Assembly (NCBI GenBank): GCA_021774625.1
Contig: JAJFIV010000023.1
Location: forward strand, 1-64,000
Origin: Alphaproteobacteria bacterium
GTDB taxonomy: Bacteria > Pseudomonadota > Alphaproteobacteria > Sphingomonadales > JAKSBY01
Reading direction: 5' to 3'
DNA: 64,000 nucleotides
Made by a program: the position numbers and the translations under genes. Shown piece after piece: positions 15,786 through 23,513 of the stretch (position 1 is the first letter of the stretch; every line of letters starts with the position of its first letter). Below the pieces are notes generated by a model. That model was not told the DNA's origin, searched no databases, and worked only from the letters and a program-made list of their open reading frames with translations.

Positions 15786-17813
15786 ATGCAGTTAGCCAAT
15801 TTCGCCGAAGGAAAATGGATCCAAAGCAATGAGGGCGCACGGGAGCTCAGGAGCGCCATCACCGGGGATGTGATCGCCACCGCTTCCACCTCCGGGCTCG
15901 ATTTCAAGATGATGCTGGATTATGGCCGCCGCGTCGGCGGGCCGAACCTGCGCCGCATAACCTTCCACGAGCGCGCCCATATGCTGAAGGCGCTCGCCAA
16001 ATATCTGATGGAACGCAAGGACGCGCTTTACGAACTTTCCTATGAGACCGGCGCCACCAAAAAAGACAGCTGGATCGATATTGATGGCGGGATTTCGACC
16101 GTGTTCGTTTTTTCCTCCAAAGGACGGCGGGAATTGCCTGACGATCAGGTCTATATCGACGGCACGGTCGAACAGATTTCGCGCACCGGCACCTTTCTCG
16201 GCCAACATGTCTGCACTTCGCTGCAGGGCTGCGCCATCCATATCAATGCCTTCAATTTCCCGGTCTGGGGAATGCTGGAAAAGCTGGCGCCGACGTTGCT
16301 GGCAGGCGTTCCGGCCATTGTCAAACCGGCTTCCAGCACATCCTATCTGACCGAAGCCGTGTTTAAACTGATGGTGGAATCGGGGATTTTACCCGACGGG
16401 ACAATCCAGCTGATCTGCGGTTCGGTCGGCGATCTGCTGGATCACGTCACCTGTCAGGATGTGATTTCCTTCACCGGCTCCGCCACGACGGCGCAGAAAC
16501 TGAACCAGCATCCGGCAGTGGTGAAAAACGCCACCCGCTTTATCGCCGAGACGGATTCGCTGAACAGTTCCATCCTTGGCCCCGATGCCGCGCCCGGCAG
16601 CCCGGAATTCGACCTGTTCGTCAAAGAAGTGGTTCGCGAAATGACGATCAAGGCGGGCCAGAAATGCACCGCCATTCGCCGCGCTATCGTGCCGGCGGAT
16701 TACACCGGCGATGTGATCGACGCCCTGAAGGCCCGGCTCGCCAAAATCACTATTGGCAATCCGCGGGATGAAAGCGTTCGCATGGGCGCGCTGGCCAGCC
16801 AGGGCCAGCGCCGGGACGTAAAGGAAAAAATCGAGGAACTGGCCGGCGAGAATGAAATCGTCTTCGGCGATCTCGCCGCATTCGATGTGGTGGGCGCCGA
16901 CAGGGACAAGGGCGCCTTCCTGCCGCCTGTGCTGTTCCATTGCGACAATCCCTATGACAAGACCATGGCGCACCATGTGGAGCCGTTCGGCCCGGTTTCC
17001 ACCGTCATGCCCTATAAGGATTTCGATGCGGCCCTGCAGATCGCCAATATGGGTGAGGGCAGTCTGGTGGCCTCGCTCTTTACCCATGACGGCGACGTGG
17101 CGCGCCGGGCCGTACTCGGGGCCGGGGCTTATCATGGCCGCATGATGATTCTGGACCGCACATCCGCCGCCGAAAGCACCGGCCATGGATCACCGCTGCC
17201 GCATCTGGTGCATGGCGGGCCGGGCCGCGCCGGCGGTGGCGAGGAAATGGGCGGCATTCGCGGTGTCATGCATTATATGCAGCGCACCGCCATTCAGGGT
17301 TCGCCCAATGTGCTGACAAGCGTCACCAAAAAGTGGGTCAAAGGCGCAACAGAAATCAAAGGCCCCGAACACCCCTTCCGCCGCTATTTTGAAGATCTGG
17401 AAATCGGCGAAACCCTGATCAGCGCCGAACGGGAAGTCACCCTTGAAGATGTCGAGAAATTCGCCGAATTCACCGGCGACAAATTTTATGCCCATATGAT
17501 CGAGGAGGCCGCCGCCGCCAACCCGTTCTTCGATGGCCGCGTCGCGCACGGTTATCTGGTGTTATCCTTTGCCGCCGGCCTGTTTGTCGAACCCGATCCC
17601 GGCCCCGTGCTCGCCAATTACGGCCTCGATAATCTCCGTTTCATGCAGCCTACCTATCCCGGCGACACCATGAAAGTCCGCCTGACCGTCAAGCAGAAAA
17701 CACCCAGAAACGAGGAATATGGCGAGGTCCGCTGGGACGTCGAGGTCACCAATCAGGATGGCGAGACCGCCGCCGCCTATGATCTGCTGACCATGAATGC
17801 GATGCAGGGCTAA
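15786..17813 (+). CDS. paaZ: Bifunctional oxepin-CoA hydrolase / semialdehyde dehydrogenase PaaZ
   Basis: Opens the oxepin-CoA ring with its C-terminal hydratase and oxidises the resulting semialdehyde with its N-terminal aldehyde dehydrogenase. The 675-residue fusion has the dehydrogenase Glu in IAETDSLN (E255) and Cys in GQKCTAIRR (C294). The C-terminal MaoC domain (about 530-675) includes FTGDKFYAHMIEEAA and GRVAHGYLVLSFAAGL. Both halves look intact. It is the last gene of the rightward unit; a weak GCCGGA/TCCGGC dyad at 17814-17840 follows but lacks a T run. Confidence 0.95.
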   Translation: MQLANFAEGKWIQSNEGARELRSAITGDVIATASTSGLDFKMMLDYGRRVGGPNLRRITFHERAHMLKALAKYLMERKDALYELSYETGATKKDSWIDIDGGISTVFVFSSKGRRELPDDQVYIDGTVEQISRTGTFLGQHVCTSLQGCAIHINAFNFPVWGMLEKLAPTLLAGVPAIVKPASSTSYLTEAVFKLMVESGILPDGTIQLICGSVGDLLDHVTCQDVISFTGSATTAQKLNQHPAVVKNATRFIAETDSLNSSILGPDAAPGSPEFDLFVKEVVREMTIKAGQKCTAIRRAIVPADYTGDVIDALKARLAKITIGNPRDESVRMGALASQGQRRDVKEKIEELAGENEIVFGDLAAFDVVGADRDKGAFLPPVLFHCDNPYDKTMAHHVEPFGPVSTVMPYKDFDAALQIANMGEGSLVASLFTHDGDVARRAVLGAGAYHGRMMILDRTSAAESTGHGSPLPHLVHGGPGRAGGGEEMGGIRGVMHYMQRTAIQGSPNVLTSVTKKWVKGATEIKGPEHPFRRYFEDLEIGETLISAEREVTLEDVEKFAEFTGDKFYAHMIEEAAAANPFFDGRVAHGYLVLSFAAGLFVEPDPGPVLANYGLDNLRFMQPTYPGDTMKVRLTVKQKTPRNEEYGEVRWDVEVTNQDGETAAAYDLLTMNAMQG

Positions 17814-17851
17814 GCCGGACTGCTGGAATCCCGATCCGGCAATCTTCCCAC

Positions 17852-18370
17852 CTATGAATTGCGTACGCGGCCCTCGGCCAATGTAATGTTGTAACGGATA
17901 ACTTCCGAGTCAGGCGCGAGTGTGAGCGCCTTCCGGTAATCTTCCAGCGCTTCCGCGTAGTGCCCGGCCATAAATTTTATGGTCCCGCGGCTGTTTATGG
18001 CCTGCCAGCGGTTTGGGATCAGGGCAATGGCCTTGTCACATATCGTCATGGCTAGATCACGTTCGCCATTTGCGGAATGCGCAATACAGAGCGCGTTGAG
18101 GCCGGCATAGCGGTATTCGGCCGGCAGGTTTGGTTTATCCAGGAAAGTTTCCGCTACGTCTATGGCGTCTATGGCATTTCCATTGTTCAAAAGACCTCGG
18201 ATTTCCCCAATTTCCCCAGGTTCCTGCAACCACATAGTGGTCACCGGAAAGCTGTTGGCATTGATCCGGCTTTGCGCCGAAGCCGCCTGGCTCAGGGCAA
18301 AGAGGCCCACGCCGGCGGTTGCCACCATCAAAATCGTTTTTGCCGCTAAAGAAAGAAAAGGCTGCATCAT
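17852..18370 (-). CDS. Exported TPR-repeat protein
   Basis: 172 residues with a signal peptide (about 1-32, ending ASAQ) and roughly three TPR units, including WQAINSRGTIKFMAGHYAEA and ALTLAPDSEV. The repeats align well by eye with the TPR protein at 3934-4428 (NRWQAINSRGT versus NRWEARNNLGI). Function unknown; probably a periplasmic scaffold. Two adjacent ATGs (18368-18370 and 18365-18367) share one AGGA ribosome site. It converges on paaZ with 38 bases between. Confidence 0.75.
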   Translation of the reverse strand: MMQPFLSLAAKTILMVATAGVGLFALSQAASAQSRINANSFPVTTMWLQEPGEIGEIRGLLNNGNAIDAIDVAETFLDKPNLPAEYRYAGLNALCIAHSANGERDLAMTICDKAIALIPNRWQAINSRGTIKFMAGHYAEALEDYRKALTLAPDSEVIRYNITLAEGRVRNS

Positions 18371-18461
18371 GGTGGAATCCTTTACCGATTATATCGTTTT
18401 TATGAGTCTCAATAATTATATATTACCATTATCCCATGAAATTGGCAAAATTTGATTAGGG

Positions 18462-18505
18462 GGCTGACATAGACAGCTGAGAAAGGTTATTTATGTCAGC
18501 CTTTT
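18462..18505 (+). terminator. Orphan terminator-like hairpin on the plus strand
   Basis: GGCTGACATA (18462-18471) pairs perfectly with TATGTCAGCC (18492-18501) and is followed by TTTT. No plus-strand gene ends here: paaZ stops 650 bases upstream and both neighbours read leftward. It could end an unannotated small RNA starting after 18371, or be a bidirectional structure. Confidence 0.5.
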
Positions 18506-18510
18506 AAATG

Positions 18511-18534
18511 AAAGGGGCGGAGAGCCGCCGCTTT
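18511..18534 (-). terminator. Terminator of the porin gene
   Basis: On the minus strand AAAGCGGCGG pairs with CCGCCCCTTT around a CTCT loop, with one mismatch, starting 24 bases after the porin stop codon. A short T-containing tail follows. It is a plausible intrinsic terminator. Confidence 0.5.
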
Positions 18535-18557
18535 CCGTGTTAGGTTCCGTGCGTGTC

Positions 18558-19880
18558 TTACCAGTCAACCTGAGCCCTAAGGCCGAGAACATCGGCGGTG
18601 AAGCTTGAGCCGGGGGCCGGATTTACCGGACCGCCCGTAATCTTCACATTGCTGTAATTCGCAAGAAAGCGGACATAATCCATGGGGATCCAGGTCATGC
18701 CGACCAGGATGGCGCGCTGTTTGCCGCCAAAGACGCCGGCACCGCTGTCATTCAGTTCCACCTGGTCCCAGCGGGTCGCGATCTGGAAAGCGCCCAAGCC
18801 GCCATTGCCAACCGGGTTTTTAACCTTGGTCCGGTCAAAAGTGCCGCCTTTATAGCCGCGGCTTTCCCCGGTCAGAAACCAGCCGCCTTCCACATACCAG
18901 CCGGAAAAACCAGCCTTGCCGTCAAGGCCCGCTGCAACCGGCATTGTCAGGTTCGATTTGAGATAGGACCATTCGCCGGCCACATGCAAAGGTCCGAGAA
19001 TGCCGGCCCCTTCGAGGCCAAAGTTGATATCCTTATCCACCCCTTGATCCCGCAGGTCGGCATTGATGAACCGGGTATCGGTGGTGTGAATCTGCGGCCG
19101 CTGGCGATAGCGGGCCGGGGCGGCGCCCTCGGTTCTCAGTTGAAAGGATCCGCCAAGATGGAGCTGCGCCTCTCCGGCTTTGGGGCTGACGGTGCCGCGG
19201 CCAGCTAAAAGAATACCGGCGGCTTCGTCGTCGCCCGAAAATCCGCCGTCAGAATAGATGCCGAGATCGAATGTCCATTCATCGCCGCCGGTTGATGCCG
19301 TCACGCCAGCCTCGCGGGTGAAATCAAAGGCGTCGGTAAAGGCCGCCCGCTCCATAAATGTCGTGAAACGGGAGCTGGTCTGTTCTTCCAGGGAAACATG
19401 AGTTTTGTGATTACCGATCAGCAGACTGACCGGGTCGGCCTTCCACTGCACATAGGCATCGGTAACATTCACGTCGCCATCGGCGAAATCTGCTTCAAAT
19501 TTATATTTGAAGTCGGAAATTTCACCTTCAACACCGAGTTGCGCCCGGCGGAATTCGGTGGTGGTTCCCAATCCCGGATCACCAAGCCGGTCACCTTCTG
19601 AAACATGACCGAAATCCGTCTGCACGCGGCCGCGGAGTTTGAAGTTCTTAAAGCCAAGGCCGCTGAAACGTGGCGCACCTTTCGCTTCGACTTTCAGATC
19701 ATCCGCTGACTTTTCCGGTTCTTCGGATTTCTCCTGCAACAGCTTTTCCAGCTTCATATTCAGTTCGTCGATCTGCGCCTGCAAATCCTGCACCGACTGG
19801 GCCGCGGCCGTTCCCGGCAGCATCACGGCAATCAGTGCTGCGCCACCCAAGAAAGCCGTTAGACGTTTCCCTTTGGACAT
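18558..19880 (-). CDS. Phosphate-selective porin (OprO/OprP family)
   Basis: Outer-membrane barrel for anion or phosphate uptake. The 440-residue protein has a signal peptide (about 1-28), then a short heptad helix typical of OprP-like porins (VQDLQAQIDELNMKLEKLLQ), then a beta-barrel rich in alternating aromatic/polar strands. It ends in a terminal aromatic residue (RAQVDW) as expected for Bam-assembled barrels. An upstream TTG at 19889 lacks spacing to the AAGGA ribosome site; the ATG at 19880 fits better. A three-repeat Pho box lies about 110 bases upstream, which supports PhoB control and a phosphate role. Confidence 0.85.
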   Translation of the reverse strand: MSKGKRLTAFLGGAALIAVMLPGTAAAQSVQDLQAQIDELNMKLEKLLQEKSEEPEKSADDLKVEAKGAPRFSGLGFKNFKLRGRVQTDFGHVSEGDRLGDPGLGTTTEFRRAQLGVEGEISDFKYKFEADFADGDVNVTDAYVQWKADPVSLLIGNHKTHVSLEEQTSSRFTTFMERAAFTDAFDFTREAGVTASTGGDEWTFDLGIYSDGGFSGDDEAAGILLAGRGTVSPKAGEAQLHLGGSFQLRTEGAAPARYRQRPQIHTTDTRFINADLRDQGVDKDINFGLEGAGILGPLHVAGEWSYLKSNLTMPVAAGLDGKAGFSGWYVEGGWFLTGESRGYKGGTFDRTKVKNPVGNGGLGAFQIATRWDQVELNDSGAGVFGGKQRAILVGMTWIPMDYVRFLANYSNVKITGGPVNPAPGSSFTADVLGLRAQVDW

Positions 19881-19988
19881 AATGTTCAATCCTTTTCTGC
19901 TCTATTTGGTTTCAGGGAGCGGCCTCAATCCGGGTCGCCGCACCCCTCTTTTACGCCGGCGGTTTTACCTCCGCCAAGTGAATGAAAC

Positions 19989-20017
19989 ATGACATAAGCA
20001 TGACAGTTTTATTACAG
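19989..20017 (-). promoter_or_regulatory. Pho box (PhoB-binding site) for the porin
   Basis: Read on the minus strand: CTGTAAT, four bases, CTGTCAT, four bases, ATGTCAT. These are three direct heptamers at the 11-base period that defines PhoB sites (consensus CTGTCAT). It sits 109 bases before the porin start and points toward it. Low phosphate induction is the predicted outcome. Confidence 0.8.
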
Positions 20018-20142
20018 TCCTCATCGGCGGCTATTTGCCGTGCTGCCAAGAAACTCTCCTGCCCGGTTTGAATCCAGTTGATGGTTATCCTGCCCGTCGC
20101 GCCTGCAGACGGTTTTGTCAGCCTCAGCGGGCCGGTAACATT

Positions 20143-20589
20143 TTACGCGGTCTCCAGATAGGCGAAGGTGCCTTGCGCCGCCGCGCAGAGTTTTTCCCGG
20201 CCGTCTTTGACGATATAGAGATCAGAACGGCAAACACAGAGCATACGGCCGGGCTTGATGGCATAGGACCTGGCAATCAGCAGATCGCCCGCAGCCGGCC
20301 GCAGCATATTGATTTTGAATTCGGCCGCCAGCACCTCGACACCCTTGGGCGCCAGGCTATAAGCGGCAAGACCCGCCCCATTATCGGCCAGCGTAGCCAT
20401 CACGCCGCCATTGAAAAAGCCGTCCTGCTGGCTGAGGTCCCGGCGGTAGGAAACACGCAGCTCGGTGCGGCCCGGCCCTATTTCCGCCAGTTCAACCCCC
20501 ATAAAGGAGGAAAGAAAAGCCATGTCGTCAAAAACCTGACGGGTTTTCTCAGCATAATCCGGGTTCGGCGCGTCAAAATTCTCTTGCAT
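20143..20589 (-). CDS. PaaI/YiiD-like hotdog thioesterase
   Basis: 148-residue single-domain hotdog protein, probably a cytosolic acyl-CoA thioesterase. The family core is SQQDGFFNGGVMATLADNGAG followed by EVLAAEFKINMLRP. It is distinct from the paaI at 10195. Its ATG directly abuts the TGA of the HTTM-DCC gene (TGAATG), so the two are translated together; the acyl substrate is unknown. Confidence 0.8.
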   Translation of the reverse strand: MQENFDAPNPDYAEKTRQVFDDMAFLSSFMGVELAEIGPGRTELRVSYRRDLSQQDGFFNGGVMATLADNGAGLAAYSLAPKGVEVLAAEFKINMLRPAAGDLLIARSYAIKPGRMLCVCRSDLYIVKDGREKLCAAAQGTFAYLETA

Positions 20590-22356
20590 TCAATAACACC
20601 GCCAGCTGACCAGCCGCCTTTGCGTGAGATCATTGCCCTGATAATCCGGCAGGGTGCGTTCCTGATAATAATAGATGAAGAAACTTTTCAGCCGGTCGTC
20701 ACCTTCCCTGTCCCTGTTCCAACTGCGGCAAAGGTAACGGGCATAGCCCGCACGGTAGGACTGATATTGCTCCCGCGGCAGGCGGCTGAGATATTTCCGC
20801 CAGCGATAGGTCTTGTAGCTGTCGACAACATAACGCGGTTTTTCAAGCGACGGGGCGGTTTCCGCCGCGTTATAAACATCGACCGGGGTGCCGTTCCCGA
20901 GCCAGCCGGGAATGACATACCAGCCATCGATAAAAGTCGGCCTGGGCGCAAACATGTTCCAGCGCTGATCCAGATTGGTCAGTCTGGAAAAACCTGCCAG
21001 CGGGGTGGGCATTTTATAGGTTACCCCCGGCAGGGTCATCAGGTTCATGACCAGGACAAAAAGGGTCAGCACAGAAACTGCCAGATTGGTCACCGGCCGG
21101 GCTTCCACCCGGAATGACCGGTAAGGAAGCCAGAAAGCGGTGAGCCGGCCAAGTCGTTCGCGGTTTCCGCCGATTACGGAATAGAGCCGGTTACCGAGCC
21201 ATCGCAGCGGCTTTATCGCCATAAACCAGCCCAAAGGCTTGAATATTGGCGATTGCGCAAGACAGAAAATAACCGCATCCCAGTGCGTATGGCGATTGCC
21301 CGCATGATCGGTGACGACCCAGCTGTTTTCCCGTTCCAGCAACGCGCCGATTTCAGGATCGGACGCCTGTGCGGGCAGAATTCTGACTTCCGGCGCCAGA
21401 AAAAAAGTGCGGATCAGAAGACAGGTCTTGCGGCAGAATTTGCACCTCTCGTCATAATAGAGCGTGATCCCCGTGCGGGCCGGGGTTTTCATCCTTTCCC
21501 CGATCCTGTTCCAAAGCCAGGTCGGGGTGAAGGCAAGCAGCGACAGGATGCTGATAAACGGAAACAGCCCGATGACAAGGGTCAGAAGAAATCCGACATG
21601 CATCAGGATCAGCAAGGTCATGCCCAAAAGCCGCACCGTCACATGATAGAGTGGAAAAAACATCAGAAGCGGCGCAATCAGCTCTAGCCCCCAGACATAA
21701 TAAGTCAGTCCTTTGAGCAGAAGAGGATAGTCCCGCAGCATATGGCCGACAGGGGTCGCAAAACTGTCCAGATGGAGCGCATAATAAACCGCCGTGCCAT
21801 CCGGAATCCATTGCGGCGCGTCCTTCAGGAGCGCCCCGATGACATAGACATAAATCGCCTGCAAAAGCAGGGCGGCGGTGGCGGCGGAAAAATAGCGGTT
21901 GTCTTCACGCCGGGGCTCCGGATTGAGCGCCGCATCGACGGAAAAACGGGCGCCAAGCGGTAAAAACATAGCCCAGAACGCCAAAACGGCGATCAGCATA
22001 TCGCCCGCCTGAATGATGCTCAGATTCCGGTTTATCATGGAAATCAGCAGCAGCCAGCAGACCGCCATGACAAGCCGGGTCCGGTAGCCAAGGATCAGCG
22101 CGACGGCGAACAGTCCGTTCATCAGGAACAGCGCCGCCTGAATCCATGCCGCGCCCGATAGCATATGAAGCGAGAGACGCCAGCCGTGCATATTGGCTAT
22201 GGCGTCGGCCCGCGGGAAAACACCGGCATCGGAATAAAGCGCCCCGATGTCCCCGGTTTTCCATATCAGATCGGCAAGAATCAACACGCCAAGCCCAATG
22301 CGGAACAACGCGAGGGTGCGAAGGTCGATCCCGAATATGTGCTTAAAAGGTGTCAT
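20590..22356 (-). CDS. HTTM-domain membrane protein fused to a DCC thiol-oxidoreductase domain
   Basis: 588 residues. The N-terminal half (about 1-285) is a multi-pass HTTM domain, related to vitamin K-dependent gamma-carboxylase, seen in LALFRIGLGVLILADL and YSDAGVFPR. At about 295-405 comes a DUF393/DCC domain (LYYDERCKFCRKTC), a thioredoxin-like redox module. The C-terminal region (430-588) has one more hydrophobic segment and an aromatic-rich domain (NLDQRWNMFAPRP). Bacterial HTTM proteins have no settled function; fusion to DCC suggests redox chemistry at the membrane. It is translationally coupled to the thioesterase downstream. Confidence 0.82.
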   Translation of the reverse strand: MTPFKHIFGIDLRTLALFRIGLGVLILADLIWKTGDIGALYSDAGVFPRADAIANMHGWRLSLHMLSGAAWIQAALFLMNGLFAVALILGYRTRLVMAVCWLLLISMINRNLSIIQAGDMLIAVLAFWAMFLPLGARFSVDAALNPEPRREDNRYFSAATAALLLQAIYVYVIGALLKDAPQWIPDGTAVYYALHLDSFATPVGHMLRDYPLLLKGLTYYVWGLELIAPLLMFFPLYHVTVRLLGMTLLILMHVGFLLTLVIGLFPFISILSLLAFTPTWLWNRIGERMKTPARTGITLYYDERCKFCRKTCLLIRTFFLAPEVRILPAQASDPEIGALLERENSWVVTDHAGNRHTHWDAVIFCLAQSPIFKPLGWFMAIKPLRWLGNRLYSVIGGNRERLGRLTAFWLPYRSFRVEARPVTNLAVSVLTLFVLVMNLMTLPGVTYKMPTPLAGFSRLTNLDQRWNMFAPRPTFIDGWYVIPGWLGNGTPVDVYNAAETAPSLEKPRYVVDSYKTYRWRKYLSRLPREQYQSYRAGYARYLCRSWNRDREGDDRLKSFFIYYYQERTLPDYQGNDLTQRRLVSWRCY

Positions 22357-22497
22357 GGTTCCCCTGTTTTGCCCCGCCGTTGAGTTTATTTATCATCAGA
22401 CAGTATAGCCATCCATATTTAGCAATTCCTTTCCAGCTTGATTAAATCGCCCGCCCTGATTACCGTCAAGTGCCTCACAACAGCAGGAAAAATAATC

Positions 22498-23451
22498 ATG
22501 ATGCGTATCCTTATCCTCCTTTTCGGTGCGTTCGCCTTAATCTCAACTCCTTTATCGGCCGCGGAATTTCGTTTTGCAGCACCCGAAACCGCGCAGAAAA
22601 TCCTGACGGCGGAGGATGTCTATCTCGCCAATCTCAGCCCGGCGGAAATTTCCATCCGCCTGAATGATCCTGACACCATTGCGCTTAATGCCTTGAAAGA
22701 GACATACAGGAAGGGTGTGATGGTCTGGAGCGACGCCGAACGGCGAAAACTCAACGACGTGCTTGCCAAGAACCGGGAAAAACTGGAAAAGCTTGCTCCC
22801 CTGCTGCCGGAAACCGTTTATTTCATCAAGGTCAGCGCCAAAGTGGAAGGCGGGCTGCCCCATACCCGGGCCAATGCCATCGTTTATCCAATCGGCAGCC
22901 TGTCCGCTCCCGCTGCGCAATTTGAATCCCTGTTTTTCCACGAATTGTTTCATGTCCTGTCCCGCCAGCAGCATGACCGTCATGACAGCCTGTTTGCCCT
23001 GATCGGCTTTGCCCCCTGCAGCTTCGAAGAACCGGCAAGCCTTTTGCCCCGGCGCCTCTCCAACCCGGATGCGCCGACTTATAACCATTACATCCCGGTG
23101 ACGATCGCCGGCGCTGACTCAGCCGTTATTCCCTATCTTTATACGAGCCGGGAACGCTTTGACCCGGAACTTGAGGGCGGCTTTCCCGGTCATTTCGGCT
23201 TCGGCCTTTTGGAAGTGAAGGTCACGGGAGACACCTGCAGCACCGCTTATCAGGACAATGGCGAGCCCAATCTCCTCAACCCTGACCAGACGGCCGGTTT
23301 TTTTGAGGCGATCGGGCGCAACACCGGCTATATCATCCACCCGGAAGAGACCCTGGCCGATAATTTCGCTTATCTCATGACCGGCCGGCAGGACCTGCCA
23401 AATCCGGAAATCCCCGCCAGACTTGCCGCGTGGCTGGGCATCAATGACTGA
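22498..23451 (+). CDS. Putative exported zinc metallopeptidase (HExxH)
   Basis: 317 residues with a signal peptide (about 1-22). FFHELFHVLS near residue 150 gives the HExxH zinc site. HPEETLADNFAYLM near residue 285 can supply the third glutamate ligand about 130 residues later. I do not know a named family with exactly this layout, so peptidase activity is inferred from the motif. Two cysteines flank the zinc region. The start at 22498 has AGGAAA upstream; the frame is open to 22438 without a ribosome site. It is divergent from the HTTM gene. Confidence 0.6.
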   Translation: MMRILILLFGAFALISTPLSAAEFRFAAPETAQKILTAEDVYLANLSPAEISIRLNDPDTIALNALKETYRKGVMVWSDAERRKLNDVLAKNREKLEKLAPLLPETVYFIKVSAKVEGGLPHTRANAIVYPIGSLSAPAAQFESLFFHELFHVLSRQQHDRHDSLFALIGFAPCSFEEPASLLPRRLSNPDAPTYNHYIPVTIAGADSAVIPYLYTSRERFDPELEGGFPGHFGFGLLEVKVTGDTCSTAYQDNGEPNLLNPDQTAGFFEAIGRNTGYIIHPEETLADNFAYLMTGRQDLPNPEIPARLAAWLGIND

Positions 23452-23513
23452 CGCCGCCATTTAGAGCCTTTCCGGGTCAAATGCTCCAACTGCTTCAGCT
23501 GAAACCGGTAAGG

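Noticed and set aside
17814-17840. GCCGGA/TCCGGC dyad after paaZ as a terminator
   Set aside because: Six-base arms across a 15-base loop with no T run; too weak to call.
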